Shown here one piece after another: positions 44,829 through 53,708 of a DNA stretch of 64,000 bases (its first letter is position 1; every line of letters starts with the position of its first letter). Made by a program: the position numbers and the translations under genes. The stretch spans positions 5,716,086 through 5,780,085 of the forward strand of contig NZ_LT707065.1 in assembly GCF_900156745.1 (NCBI RefSeq), in the 5' to 3' direction. Source of the stretch: Achromobacter sp. MFA1 R4. GTDB lineage: Bacteria > Pseudomonadota > Gammaproteobacteria > Burkholderiales > Burkholderiaceae_B. Under the pieces are notes generated by a model. That model was not told the DNA's origin. It did no database searches and saw only the letters and a program-made list of their open reading frames with translations.

Positions 44829-45452
44829 ATGGCGACAATCAAACCCATTCCCGCGCCGGCGCGCGGCGCGACGACCTCCGGCGGCATCGGCCGCATCCTT
44901 CGCCCGCTGCTGGCGATCCTGGTGCTGCTGCTCGTTGCCGCGGCCAGCGCGGGCGCGACCTGGTTCATCACCCAGCGCATGCAGCAGCCGCAAGGCGGCG
45001 CGCCGGTGCAGCTCGGCGTGGGCCAGGCGCCCGCCGGCCAACCCGGGCAGCCGGGCCAGGCCGGCCAAGCCGGACAAGGCCCCCAGGCCACGCCGACGAC
45101 CTTCGTCGCGCCGTCCGCCACCCCCATCGCCGTGCCCGCCCCGATCTTCGTGCCGATCGAAGCCTTCACGGTCACGCTGCAGAACGCGGAGACCGAGCGC
45201 ATCATGCACGTCGGCCTGACCCTGCGCGTGAGCGACGAACAGACCCGCACGCGCCTGGAAAAGTACATGCCCGAAGTGCGCAGCCGCATCCTGATGGTGC
45301 TGTCGTCGCAGTCGCCCACCGCCGTGCAGACGCAACAGGGCAAGAACGACATGGTCGCGGCCATCAAGCAGGCCGTGAACCGCCCCTTCTCGCCCCTGCC
45401 TGACGGCCAGTACGTCACCGACGTGCTGTTCACGGCGTTCGTGGTGCAATAA
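44829..45452 (+). CDS. fliL: Flagellar basal body-associated protein FliL
   Basis: A 207-residue single-pass inner-membrane protein around the stator, aiding torque. The transmembrane helix is about 24-45 (LLAILVLLLVAAASAGA). A long Gly/Gln/Pro linker (about 52-106, with GQPGQPGQAGQAGQ) follows, then the conserved FliL domain (EAFTVTLQN, RVSDEQTRTRLEKYMP). The linker is longer than in typical FliL. It precedes fliM by two bases. Confidence 0.92.
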   Translation: MATIKPIPAPARGATTSGGIGRILRPLLAILVLLLVAAASAGATWFITQRMQQPQGGAPVQLGVGQAPAGQPGQPGQAGQAGQGPQATPTTFVAPSATPIAVPAPIFVPIEAFTVTLQNAETERIMHVGLTLRVSDEQTRTRLEKYMPEVRSRILMVLSSQSPTAVQTQQGKNDMVAAIKQAVNRPFSPLPDGQYVTDVLFTAFVVQ

Positions 45453-45454
45453 GC

Positions 45455-46462
45455 ATGGCCTACGAGGCGTTTCTTTCGCAGGACGAAGTCGATGCGCTGC
45501 TGGCCGGCGTCACCGGCGAGAGCGATAGCAAGAAGGAATCCGAGGGCCAGAACGCCGGCGCGCGCGCCTACGACCTGAGCTCGCCCGAGCGCGTCGTCCG
45601 GCGCCGCATGCAGACGCTGGAGCTCATCAACGAACGGTTTGCGCGCAACATGCGCAACGTGTTGCTGAACTTCATGCGCCGCAGCGCCGACATCACCGTC
45701 GGCTCGATCAAGATCCAGAAGTACGCGGACTTCGAGCGCAACCTGCCGGTTCCCAGCAATCTGAACATGATTCAGATGAAGCCGCTGCGCGGCACGGCGC
45801 TCTTCACGTATGACCCGAACCTGGTGTTCCTGGTCATCGACAGCCTGTTCGGCGGCGATGGCCGCTACCACACGCGCGTCGAGGGCCGGGACTTCACCAC
45901 CACCGAACAGCGCATCATCCGGCGCCTGCTCAACCTGACCCTGGAAAGCTACGGCAAGTCCTGGGACCCCGTCTATCCGATCGAGTTCGAATACGTCCGC
46001 TCGGAGATGCACACCAAGTTCGCCAGCATCACCGGCAACAACGAAGTGGTGGTCGTCTCCTCGTTCCATATCGAATTCGGCGCGACCGGCGGCGACCTGA
46101 ACATCTGCCTGCCCTACTCCATGATCGAGCCGGTGCGCGATCTGCTGACGCGCCCGCTGCAGGAGACCACGCTCGAAGAGGTCGATCAGCGCTGGTCGCA
46201 GCAGCTTTCGCGCCAGGTGCGCAGCGCCGACATCGACGTGGTCGCGGAATTCGCCCGCATCCCCTCGTCGATCCGCGAACTGATGAGCCTGAAGGTCGGC
46301 GACGTCCTTCCGGTCGACGTGCCCGAAACCGTCATCGCCCACGTCGACGGCGTGCCGCTGATGGAATGCGGCTACGGCGTTTTCAACGGCCAATACGCCC
46401 TGCGCGTACAGAACCTGTTTACCCACGATACAGAACCCAACGAGGCCTCTGACCATGACTGA
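45455..46462 (+). CDS. fliM: Flagellar motor switch protein FliM
   Basis: A 335-residue C-ring protein that binds phospho-CheY and switches rotation. The CheY-binding N-terminal peptide (FLSQDEVDALLAGV) is intact, followed by the middle domain (QTLELINERFARNMR) and a C-terminal SpoA domain. It overlaps fliN by eight bases. A working FliM N-peptide implies chemotaxis control, matching the receptor genes downstream. Confidence 0.96.
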   Translation: MAYEAFLSQDEVDALLAGVTGESDSKKESEGQNAGARAYDLSSPERVVRRRMQTLELINERFARNMRNVLLNFMRRSADITVGSIKIQKYADFERNLPVPSNLNMIQMKPLRGTALFTYDPNLVFLVIDSLFGGDGRYHTRVEGRDFTTTEQRIIRRLLNLTLESYGKSWDPVYPIEFEYVRSEMHTKFASITGNNEVVVVSSFHIEFGATGGDLNICLPYSMIEPVRDLLTRPLQETTLEEVDQRWSQQLSRQVRSADIDVVAEFARIPSSIRELMSLKVGDVLPVDVPETVIAHVDGVPLMECGYGVFNGQYALRVQNLFTHDTEPNEASDHD

Positions 46463-46991
46463 CAAGAACGAGCCCGGCACTGGCTCGTCCCCGGCCGACG
46501 ACTGGGCCGACGCGCTCGCCGAACAATCCCGCGCCAACCCGCCCACGCAAGCCGACGGTCTGAAGCCGCAGGACGACTGGGCGGCCGCCATGGCCGAACA
46601 GGCTGCCGCACCCGCTGCGCCCGCTGCCCCGGCCCCGGCCCCGGCCGCCGCGGCATCGGCCGCCGCGCAATCGGCGTCGCAATCCGTGTTCAAGCCGCTG
46701 GCCGGCACCGCGCCCGGCCAGGGCACCGATATCGACCTGATCATGGACGTGCCCGTCCAGTTGACGGTCGAACTGGGCCGCACCCGCCTGACCATCAAGA
46801 ATCTGCTCCAGTTGGGCCAGGGCTCCGTGGTCGAACTCGACGGCCTGGCCGGCGAGCCGATGGACATCTTCGTCAACGGCTACCTGATCGCCCAGGGAGA
46901 AGTCGTGGTCGTCGAAGAAAAGTACGGCATCCGCCTGACCGACATCATCACCCCGTCCGAGCGGATCAACCGCTTGAACAACCGTCGTTGA
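46455..46991 (+). CDS. fliN: Flagellar motor switch protein FliN
   Basis: A 178-residue C-ring protein. Residues 1 to about 88 are polar and then Ala/Pro-rich, with two similar DDWA blocks; residues 90-178 are the SpoA domain (LIMDVPVQLTVELGRTRL, VDIFVNG-type sequence, ending ITPSERINRLNNRR). FliN also docks FliH-FliI to the ring. The N-terminal extension is longer than in E. coli FliN (137 residues) but similar extensions occur in betaproteobacteria. Confidence 0.94.
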   Translation: MTDKNEPGTGSSPADDWADALAEQSRANPPTQADGLKPQDDWAAAMAEQAAAPAAPAAPAPAPAAAASAAAQSASQSVFKPLAGTAPGQGTDIDLIMDVPVQLTVELGRTRLTIKNLLQLGQGSVVELDGLAGEPMDIFVNGYLIAQGEVVVVEEKYGIRLTDIITPSERINRLNNRR

Positions 46992-47002
46992 CGTCCGGCG
47001 CC

Positions 47003-47326
47003 ATGACCGAATCTGCCCTGCTGCGCGTCATCATCGGCCTCGTGCTGGTGGTGGCCGCCATCCTGGTGGCGGCGTGGCTGGCGAAACGCGCCGGACTGGT
47101 GCAGCGCGGCGGGGGCAACCTGCTGCGGCACGTCGCCAGCCTGCCGGTCGGTCCGCGCCAAAGCGTCGTCGTCGTCGAGATCGAAGACACCTGGCTGGTG
47201 GTGGGCGTCGGCCCGAACCAGCTCACCACCCTGCATACCCTGCCCGCCGGCCAGTTGCCGGAGGGTTCGCCTCTGCCCGCGGCCGCCTTTGCGGCCAAGC
47301 TGGGCCAGGCCCTCAAGCGCCGCTAG
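47003..47326 (+). CDS. fliO: Flagellar biosynthetic protein FliO
   Basis: A 107-residue bitopic membrane protein that helps FliP assemble. The transmembrane helix is about 8-30 ([17 protein letters not shown]), followed by a small cytoplasmic domain ([19 protein letters not shown]). I chose ATG 47003; a TTG at 46988 overlapping the fliN stop is possible. Sequence conservation in FliO is low, but position between fliN and fliP is decisive. Confidence 0.87.
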   Translation: MTESALLRVIIGLVLVVAAILVAAWLAKRAGLVQRGGGNLLRHVASLPVGPRQSVVVVEIEDTWLVVGVGPNQLTTLHTLPAGQLPEGSPLPAAAFAAKLGQALKRR

Positions 47327-47360
47327 GGCCACACGCCCCGGCGCGATTCAAGCGATACCC

Positions 47361-48152
47361 ATGAGTTTGCCCACCCGCACGACTTGCTCCCGCGCCGGCC
47401 ATCGCGCGCTGCCCATGCTGGCCGCCGCCGCGGTCCTGGGGCTGGCCTTCTTCCCGGCCGGGGTGGTGGCGCAAGCCACCCTGCCCGCGCTGACGGCCAC
47501 GCCGGGCGCGGACGGTTCGCAGACGTATTCGCTCAGCATGCAGACCATGCTGCTGATGACGTCGCTGTCGTTCCTGCCGGCGGCGCTGCTGATGATGACG
47601 GGCTTCACGCGCATCATCATCGTGCTGGGCCTCTTGCGCAGCGCCATGGGCACGGCCATGTCGCCGCCCAACCACGTCCTGATCGGCCTGTCGCTGTTCC
47701 TGACCTTCTATACGATGTCCCCGGTGTTCGACAAGATCTACACCGACGCCTACAAGCCGCTGTCGGAAGGGTCGATCCAGTTCGAAGCCGCGGTCGAACG
47801 CGCCGCGGCCCCGTTGCGCACCTTCATGCTGCACCAGACGCGCGAGAACGACCTTTCGCTTTTTGCCAATCTGGCCAAACAGCCCGCGCTGGAAGACCCC
47901 TCGCAGGTGCCCATGCGCATCCTGGTGCCCGCCTTCATCACCAGCGAACTGAAGACCGCGTTCCAGATCGGCTTCACCATCTTCATTCCGTTCCTCATCA
48001 TCGACCTGGTGGTCGCCAGCGTGCTGATGGCGCTGGGCATGATGATGGTGCCGCCCGTCACCGTGGCGCTGCCCTTCAAGCTGATGCTGTTCGTGCTGGC
48101 CGACGGCTGGAACCTGCTCATGGGCTCGCTGGCCCAGAGCTTCTACCAGTAA
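47361..48152 (+). CDS. fliP: Flagellar export gate protein FliP
   Basis: A 263-residue core export-gate subunit. It has a cleavable signal peptide (ending about [10 protein letters not shown]), unusual for an inner-membrane protein but normal for FliP. The family motif [20 protein letters not shown] and the C-terminal helix pair ([16 protein letters not shown]) are present. FliP forms a ring with FliQ and FliR at the centre of the MS ring. The ATG at 47361 lies 34 bases after fliO. Confidence 0.96.
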   Translation: MSLPTRTTCSRAGHRALPMLAAAAVLGLAFFPAGVVAQATLPALTATPGADGSQTYSLSMQTMLLMTSLSFLPAALLMMTGFTRIIIVLGLLRSAMGTAMSPPNHVLIGLSLFLTFYTMSPVFDKIYTDAYKPLSEGSIQFEAAVERAAAPLRTFMLHQTRENDLSLFANLAKQPALEDPSQVPMRILVPAFITSELKTAFQIGFTIFIPFLIIDLVVASVLMALGMMMVPPVTVALPFKLMLFVLADGWNLLMGSLAQSFYQ

Positions 48153-48170
48153 CGCCGCAAGGAGATCGCC

Positions 48171-48440
48171 ATGACCGCCGAAACCGTCATGACCATGACC
48201 TACCAGGCGATGAAGATCGTCCTGGCGATGGCAGGTCCCCTCCTGCTCGTCACGCTGGTGGTGGGCCTGGTCATCAGCATTTTCCAGGCGGCCACGCAGA
48301 TCAATGAAATGACGCTGTCGTTCATCCCGAAGCTGCTTGCGATGTGCGGCGTGCTGGTGCTGCTTGGCCCCTGGCTGATCGGCGTGATGGTCGACTACAT
48401 CCGGCAGCTCATCGGCCAGATCCCCATGCTGGTGTCCTGA
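48171..48440 (+). CDS. fliQ: Flagellar export gate protein FliQ
   Basis: An 89-residue two-helix membrane protein of the export gate. LVVGLVISIFQAATQINEMT is the diagnostic segment between the helices. It follows fliP by 18 bases with AAGGAGA upstream of its ATG and precedes fliR by 34 bases, the invariant fliPQR order. Confidence 0.96.
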   Translation: MTAETVMTMTYQAMKIVLAMAGPLLLVTLVVGLVISIFQAATQINEMTLSFIPKLLAMCGVLVLLGPWLIGVMVDYIRQLIGQIPMLVS

Positions 48441-48474
48441 GCGGCGCCCGCCGCCGGACCCTGGCCGTTCCGCC

Positions 48475-49263
48475 ATGATCGCCTTCACGCTTGAGCAGCT
48501 CAACGGCTGGATCGGCCAGTTCCTCTGGCCGTTCGTGCGTATCCTGGCGCTCGTGGGCACCGCACCGCTGTTTTCCGAGTCGCTGATTCCCGTCAAGGTA
48601 AAGGTGGGACTGTCCTTCGTCCTGGCCGTGGCGATCAGCCCCGCGCTGGACCCCATGCCGCCCGTGGCGCCCGGCTCCTATGCCGGCCTCTGGATGGTGA
48701 TGCAGCAGGTGCTGATCGGCATCGCCATGGGCTTTACCATGCGGCTGGTGTTCGCCGCCGTGCAGACGGCGGGAGAATTCGTCGGCCTGCAGATGGGCCT
48801 GTCGTTCGCATCCTTCTTCGATCCCAGCTCGGGCGCGAACACCGCCGTGCTGTCGCGCCTGTTCAACATCGTCGCGATGCTGACCTTTCTGGCGCTGGAC
48901 GGGCACCTGCTGGTGCTGGCGGCGCTGGTGCGGTCCTTCGACACGCTGCCCATCGCCATGATCCAGCTGCACCAGAATGGCTGGGGCACCGTGGTGGAAT
49001 GGGGCAAGACCGTGTTCGTCTCCGGCCTGCTGCTGGCGCTGCCGCTGATCTGCGCCCTGTTGACCATCAACCTGGCGATGGGCATCCTGAACCGCGCCGC
49101 CCAGCAGCTTTCCGTGTTTTCGGTGGGCTTTCCCGTCACCCTCATCATTGGCGTGACCGTGCTGACCATCGTGCTGCCGCATGCCGGCCCGTTCCTGGAA
49201 TCGCTGTTCGAATCGGGGCTGACGGCCATGAGCCGCGTCGTGGACGCGCTGGCGGGAAGGTAG
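48475..49263 (+). CDS. fliR: Flagellar export gate protein FliR
   Basis: A 262-residue membrane protein with about six helices that completes the FliP5-Q4-R1 export gate. Segments PLFSESLIPVKVKVGLSF and GEFVGLQMGLSFASFFDP are typical. It is the last gene of the fliF-R operon; flhB is not adjacent. A hairpin at 49312-49332 follows its stop. Confidence 0.95.
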   Translation: MIAFTLEQLNGWIGQFLWPFVRILALVGTAPLFSESLIPVKVKVGLSFVLAVAISPALDPMPPVAPGSYAGLWMVMQQVLIGIAMGFTMRLVFAAVQTAGEFVGLQMGLSFASFFDPSSGANTAVLSRLFNIVAMLTFLALDGHLLVLAALVRSFDTLPIAMIQLHQNGWGTVVEWGKTVFVSGLLLALPLICALLTINLAMGILNRAAQQLSVFSVGFPVTLIIGVTVLTIVLPHAGPFLESLFESGLTAMSRVVDALAGR

Positions 49264-49311
49264 CAGGCCCCAAGCCCCCCATGCAGCGCACGCCTGCCGG
49301 CACACGAAACA

Positions 49312-49332
49312 ACGGCCGCTTTTCGCGGCCGT
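49312..49332 (+). terminator. Terminator-like hairpin after fliR
   Basis: ACGGCCGC-TTTTC-GCGGCCGT, a perfect 8-bp stem, 48 bases after the fliR stop, followed by CATCGTTTG. The T-tract is short, so it is a moderate terminator. Confidence 0.6.
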
Positions 49333-49373
49333 CATCGTTTGCGCCTGGCTAGCTTGCCGGCCCCTGAACCCAA

Positions 49374-49395
49374 CCGGCACGTTTCGCCGTGCCGG
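49374..49395 (-). terminator. Terminator-like hairpin after the Aer-like gene
   Basis: CCGGCACG/CGTGCCGG with a six-base loop, 20 bases beyond the stop of the convergent minus-strand receptor gene. No strong T-tract on the minus strand. Confidence 0.55.
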
Positions 49396-49415
49396 CCTAT
49401 CCATGGGACAGCCGG

Positions 49416-51011
49416 CTAGTGCTGGCCCACCACCCGGAACACCCGGATGGTCTCGCGCAGCGCGCCCGACTGGTTACCCAGTTGCGTCACCGCGCCGCCC
49501 AGTTCCTGCACCAGCGCCGTGTTCTGCACGGTCATCACATCCATCTGCGAGACGGCGGTGTCCACCTGCTCGATACCGGTGGACTGCTCCTGCGAGGCGC
49601 GCGAGATCTCGCCGATGATGTCGGTGACGCGGTGCACCGCCGCCACGATCTCCTGCATCGTGGCGCCGGCCTGCTCGGCCTGCGCGGAGCCTTCCGTGAC
49701 CCGGTCGACCGAATCCTCGATCAGCGCCTTGACCTCCTTGGCGGCCTGGGCGCTCTTTTGCGCCAGGCTGCGCACTTCGCCGGCGACCACCGCGAAGCCC
49801 TTGCCGGACTCGCCCGCGCGCGCGGCCTCGACCGCGGCATTGAGCGCCAGGATGTTGGTCTGGAAGGCAATGCCTTCGATGATGGTGACGATGTCGGCGA
49901 TCTTGCGCGAGCTGTCCGAGATGCCATGCATGGTGTTCACCACCTGCCCGACGGCCACGCCGCCGCGCCGCGCCACGTCCATGCTGCTGGCCGCCAGCTC
50001 GTTGGCCTGCCGCGCGTTGTCGGCGTTCTGGCGCACCGTGGACGTCAGCTGCTGCATGCTGGCGGCGGTCTGCTGCAGCGAGGCGGCCTGCCCTTCCGTG
50101 CGCCCGGCCAGCTCCTGGTTGCCGCGCGCGATGTGCACGGCGGCATGCGTCGTGCCCTCGATGCCGCGATAGACGTCCTGCGCAATGCCGATCAGGCTCT
50201 TGCGCATGACTTCCAGCGAGAACTTGAGGCTGCCCACTTCATCGTCCGATTCCGGCACGATCTGCGTCGTAAGGTTGCCGGCGGCCACCTGACGCGCCAT
50301 GTTGGCGGCATCGAGCATCGGCTCCAATAGCGAACGCGACAGGCTCCAGCCCATCGCGAAGATGGCCACGATGCCCAGGGCCATGGCGCCGCAACCCAGC
50401 GCCGCGCCCCACGGGCTCAGGCTGGCCCAGTTGGCGTGCAGTCCATACGCGCCGGCGGCCGCGACGATGGCCGACGACAGCGTGGCATGGCGCAGCATAC
50501 GGCTGCGCACGCTGTTGCGGAACGGAAAGGCCAGCACATCCAGGCCGCGGCGCCAACCGGCGCGCACCGGCCGGCCGCGCAGGATGCGCACGCCCGTGGC
50601 CGTGCCCTCGCGCATGCGGGCATAGAGCGCCTCGGCCATTTCGATCTGTTCGTCCGAAGGGCGCACCCGGACCGAGGAATAGGCCACCACCTCGCCGTTC
50701 TCGACGATGGGCGTGGCGTTGGCCAGCACCCAGTAGTACCCCCCGTCCTTGCGGCGATTCTTGACCACGCCCAGCCAGGACTCGCCGGCCTCGAGCGTCT
50801 CCCACAGGTCCGCGTAGGCTTCCGGCGGCATGTCGGGATGGCGCACGACGTTGTGGGGCTTGCCGATGAGCTCCTCCCGCGTGAAGCCGCTGACTTCGAC
50901 GAACGCGGGGTTGGCGTAGACGATGCGTCCCTTGGTATCCGTGCGCGAGATCAGGTACTGATCCTCGCGCAGCTTGGTTTCTGCATTGGTGACGGGTAAG
51001 TTGACGCGCAC
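49416..51011 (-). CDS. aer: Aer-like PAS domain methyl-accepting chemotaxis protein
   Basis: A 531-residue receptor of the Aer class. The N-terminal PAS domain (about 15-120, [17 protein letters not shown] and [13 protein letters not shown]) is cytoplasmic and in Aer binds FAD to sense redox state. A hydrophobic hairpin (about 175-225) anchors it without a periplasmic domain; a HAMP-like region follows and the signalling tip has [19 protein letters not shown]. It lacks a C-terminal pentapeptide (ends RVVGQH). GTG start with GGAG eight bases upstream. The aerotaxis role is inferred from domain architecture. Confidence 0.88.
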   Translation of the reverse strand: MRVNLPVTNAETKLREDQYLISRTDTKGRIVYANPAFVEVSGFTREELIGKPHNVVRHPDMPPEAYADLWETLEAGESWLGVVKNRRKDGGYYWVLANATPIVENGEVVAYSSVRVRPSDEQIEMAEALYARMREGTATGVRILRGRPVRAGWRRGLDVLAFPFRNSVRSRMLRHATLSSAIVAAAGAYGLHANWASLSPWGAALGCGAMALGIVAIFAMGWSLSRSLLEPMLDAANMARQVAAGNLTTQIVPESDDEVGSLKFSLEVMRKSLIGIAQDVYRGIEGTTHAAVHIARGNQELAGRTEGQAASLQQTAASMQQLTSTVRQNADNARQANELAASSMDVARRGGVAVGQVVNTMHGISDSSRKIADIVTIIEGIAFQTNILALNAAVEAARAGESGKGFAVVAGEVRSLAQKSAQAAKEVKALIEDSVDRVTEGSAQAEQAGATMQEIVAAVHRVTDIIGEISRASQEQSTGIEQVDTAVSQMDVMTVQNTALVQELGGAVTQLGNQSGALRETIRVFRVVGQH

Positions 51012-51180
51012 GACTTTGTCTCCGGTTACAACATATACGACAGTAGCTTCTGACGGCGTTCAACCGGGTCCGGACACGACGCCCCGCATCGATCCGCTGC
51101 TGCACGCTTCGTCTGGCTCCCGAATCCCGGGCTGCCATCGAACACTGTGTTCTTGGCCTGAACGGTCAGGCACTCATACG

Positions 51181-51207
51181 TTTACGGTCATCTGAATGAA
51201 AACTTAA
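51181..51207 (-). promoter_or_regulatory. sigma28-type promoter for the Aer-like gene
   Basis: On the minus strand: TTAAGTTT (7 of 8), 11 bases, ACCGTAAA (5 of 8 to GCCGATAA). The start site would lie about 165 bases ahead of the GTG, a long leader. Chemoreceptor genes are normal FliA targets. Confidence 0.5.
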
Positions 51208-51242
51208 CGTGCTTATTACTTTGTCACTGTTTTAATCCGCGG

Positions 51243-51269
51243 TTTTTATAACTGATGGGCATATAAAAA
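51243..51269. promoter_or_regulatory. AT-rich inverted repeat
   Basis: TTTTTATA and TATAAAAA flank an 11-base centre (ACTGATGGGCA). This is the most AT-rich stretch in the neighbourhood, between the receptor-array terminator and the promoter of the Aer-like gene, just upstream of that promoter on the minus strand. Confidence 0.5.
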
Positions 51270-51291
51270 TCCGGACCCGGGCGCCAGACGC

Positions 51292-51333
51292 AAAAAGCCG
51301 CGCCGACCCCGCAAACGCGGGATCGGGCGCGGC
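51292..51333 (-). terminator. Strong rho-independent terminator of the receptor array
   Basis: Minus strand: GCCGCGCC-C-GATCCCGC paired with GCGGGGTC-GGCGCGGC, loop of three T-containing bases, followed by TTTTTGCG. It lies 18 bases after the stop of the receptor gene at 51351-53075. Confidence 0.88.
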
Positions 51334-51350
51334 CCGGGATGACGCGGGGA

Positions 51351-53075
51351 TCAGTTCAGCGACGGCGCGGAGTACCCGCCAAGCTGATGCGCCGGCACTT
51401 CGATCACTTCACCGGCATTGATCTTGAACACCGCGACCGCTTCGGCCAGGCGCTGCGCCTGTTCCTGCAGCGAGCCGGCGGCGGCCGCGGCCTCTTCCAC
51501 CAGCGCCGCGTTCTGCTGCGTCACTTCGTCCATCTGCGACACCGCGCGGTTGACCTGGTCGATGCCGCTGGATTGTTCCTCGGACGCCGCCGAGATCTCG
51601 CCCATGATGTCCGTCACGCGCTTCACCGAGGCCACGATTTCCTGCATCGTCGCGCCGGCGCGTTCCACCTGCTGCGAACCCGCGCCCACCTTGGACACCG
51701 AATCCTCGATCAGGCCCTTGATTTCCTTGGCCGCTTGCGCGCTGCGCTGCGCCAGCGAGCGCACTTCGCCCGCCACCACCGCAAAGCCCTTGCCCTGCTC
51801 GCCCGCGCGCGCCGCTTCCACCGCGGCGTTCAGCGCCAGGATGTTGGTCTGGAACGCGATGCCGTCAATGACCGACACGATTTCCGAGATCTTGCGCGAG
51901 CTGGCCGAAATGCCTTCCATGGTGTGCACCACTTCCGACACCGCCGAACCGCCGCGCTCGGCCACGTCCGATGCGCTGGCGGCCAGTTGATTGGCCTGGC
52001 GCGCATTGTCCGCGTTCTGCTTCACGGTCGAGGCCAGTTCCTCCATGGAGGCAGCGGTCTCTTCCAGCGAAGCGGCCTGCTCTTCGGTGCGGCTGGACAG
52101 GTCGGTGTTGCCGGCGGAGATTTCGCGCGAGCCTACCGTGATTTCATCCACGCCGCGACGCACCGTCGACACGGTGCGGGTCAGGCTTTCCTGCATGCGC
52201 TTGAGCGCCGCAAAGAGCTGGCCGATTTCGTTATGCGACCGCACTTCCACGCGGCCCGTCAGGTCGCCCGCGGCGATCTTGTCGAAATGCTGGCCGGCTT
52301 CGACCAAGGGGCGCACCACCAGGCGGCCGAACAGGATGCGGGCAAGAATCATCAGCAGCAGCGCCAGCCCGACGGCAATGCCGACCGCCACCATGGCCAG
52401 GTTGAAGTTCGCTTCGGCCTGGTCGATCGTGGCGCGCTGCTGGTCGTTGATGTACTTGTCGAACTGGGCGATCGCCTCGATGAAGGCGGCGCTGCGCGGC
52501 GTGCCGTATTCGTTGTTCACCATGTAGAACGTCGAATAGTCTTCGCTGCGCAGGGCTTCCACCATCGTGTCCACGCCGTCATCGATGTACGAGCGGTAGC
52601 GGCGCACGAGGTTCATCGACAACTGGCGGCCAGTGTCGTCCTCGAGCATGTTCTTCTGGAAATCGGAGAAGCGGCTGCGCACGCCGGTCAGCAGATCCGT
52701 CGCGCCCTTGAGCGCCGCGGCCGCGTCGCGCGCCGAATTCTCGCCGCTGCCCCAGCCGGACTCCTGCAGGTGGCGCGCCGCCACCATCAAGCTCACGCGG
52801 GCGCGCAGCATGTCGCTGTTGATGATCTCGACCTGCTTGGCGCGCTCGGTCAGCGAATTGACCTCGCGGATCGATTGATAGTTGCTTTGCAGGAAGTAGG
52901 CCGCCAGGCCGCCCACCGCCGCGATCAGCAGTGCGAAGAACGCCATCACCCACAGCAGCATCGTGCCGACGCGGGCGTCGCGCAGCCTCAGTTTGCGCTT
53001 GACCTTGGGTGCGCGCGCGGCTTTTTTCTTGCCGGCCTTGCCGGGCTTTGCACCGGATTCGAGACTCGCTTCCAT
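51351..53075 (-). CDS. Methyl-accepting chemotaxis protein (no C-terminal pentapeptide)
   Basis: A 574-residue transmembrane receptor. It has a very basic N-terminal tail (GKAGKKKAARAPKVKRKLR), helix 1 about 38-60, a periplasmic four-helix-bundle type domain (about 60-220), helix 2 about 225-245, HAMP (RLVVRPLVEAGQHFDKIAAGDL) and a cytoplasmic signalling domain. It ends YSAPSLN, without the CheR/CheB tether of its two neighbours. GGGGA lies six bases before the ATG. The ligand is not evident. Its signalling module is nearly identical to those at 53709 and 55676. Confidence 0.9.
   Translation of the reverse strand: MEASLESGAKPGKAGKKKAARAPKVKRKLRLRDARVGTMLLWVMAFFALLIAAVGGLAAYFLQSNYQSIREVNSLTERAKQVEIINSDMLRARVSLMVAARHLQESGWGSGENSARDAAAALKGATDLLTGVRSRFSDFQKNMLEDDTGRQLSMNLVRRYRSYIDDGVDTMVEALRSEDYSTFYMVNNEYGTPRSAAFIEAIAQFDKYINDQQRATIDQAEANFNLAMVAVGIAVGLALLLMILARILFGRLVVRPLVEAGQHFDKIAAGDLTGRVEVRSHNEIGQLFAALKRMQESLTRTVSTVRRGVDEITVGSREISAGNTDLSSRTEEQAASLEETAASMEELASTVKQNADNARQANQLAASASDVAERGGSAVSEVVHTMEGISASSRKISEIVSVIDGIAFQTNILALNAAVEAARAGEQGKGFAVVAGEVRSLAQRSAQAAKEIKGLIEDSVSKVGAGSQQVERAGATMQEIVASVKRVTDIMGEISAASEEQSSGIDQVNRAVSQMDEVTQQNAALVEEAAAAAGSLQEQAQRLAEAVAVFKINAGEVIEVPAHQLGGYSAPSLN
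51394..52200 (-). repeat. Receptor signalling module, copy 1 of 3 (807 bp)
   Basis: Encodes the signalling domain from the end of HAMP to GEVIEVPA. Ungapped and the same length as the copies at 54001-54807 and 55965-56771. Protein differs from copy 2 at only about five positions by eye, and long DNA runs are identical including third positions. Confidence 0.85.
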
Positions 53076-53120
53076 TTATTTCCCCATCCCTCAGGAACTG
53101 CTCTGACCAAATGAAAAACC

Positions 53121-53190
53121 ACCCTGTGGACATGCCCTGTTACACAGGGTATGCACTCAGGGCGACGACCATCGGGCCTGAGGCCCGATG
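53121..53190. other. Two hairpins between the lipoprotein and receptor genes
   Basis: ACCCTGTG/CACAGGGT (53121-53150, 14-base loop) and CATCGGGCC/GGCCCGATG (53170-53190, three-base loop). The second is a stable 9-bp stem right after the lipoprotein stop but has no T-tract, so it may be a partial terminator or RNA-stability element. Confidence 0.5.
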
Positions 53191-53210
53191 TCTTCTGCCG
53201 AACTGCAGGG

Positions 53211-53678
53211 CTATTTGCCCTGAGGCGCCAGACCGGCCGGTTCGCCCGGACCCGGAATGTAGATCGTTTGCACCTCGGGCTCTGTCGCCGGCCGAGCCCA
53301 GTCCTGAGTCATCTCAGGCGCGGGGGCCGGTCCCAGCAATTTCTGGCGTTCCCAAGGTTCCAGCAGAATGTTGGTGCTGTCGACGAGCCGCATCAGGCGG
53401 CCATCCGGGCCGAACTGCAGCAGCGCATCCTTGCGGCTGTAGAGGCCATCGTTGACAAAACTTATCTTGAAGGACCAGAGCGCCAGCAAGGTGCCGTCGC
53501 TCTGTTTGAATTGTTGGGCAGGCGGCGCGGTCAGCGCGCGCGCCGCTTCTTCCAGCGTGGTCTGCCCCGGCGTCAGGGTCGACAGCTTGCTCGGATCGAA
53601 GTTGTGACCCGTCGCCGCGCAGCCAGCGAGAAAGGCCGCAAACGCGGCCGCCGCCAGAAGATGTAGATAACCTCGCAT
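53211..53678 (-). CDS. BamE/SmpA-OmlA-like lipoprotein
   Basis: A 155-residue lipoprotein. The signal peptide ends in a lipobox FLAGC with lipidated Cys20. The mature N-terminal part has LSTLTPGQTTLEEAARALTAPPAQ, which matches the LxPGxT...LGxP pattern of the SmpA/OmlA (BamE) fold, followed by WSFKISFVNDG and a DALLQFGPDGRLMRL strand pair. The Pro-rich C terminus is unstructured. It is probably not the essential BamE itself, since it sits inside a chemoreceptor array; its function is unknown. Confidence 0.75.
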   Translation of the reverse strand: MRGYLHLLAAAAFAAFLAGCAATGHNFDPSKLSTLTPGQTTLEEAARALTAPPAQQFKQSDGTLLALWSFKISFVNDGLYSRKDALLQFGPDGRLMRLVDSTNILLEPWERQKLLGPAPAPEMTQDWARPATEPEVQTIYIPGPGEPAGLAPQGK

Positions 53679-53708
53679 ACCCCTGCCTATATGCCGGCAA
53701 TGCCGGCG

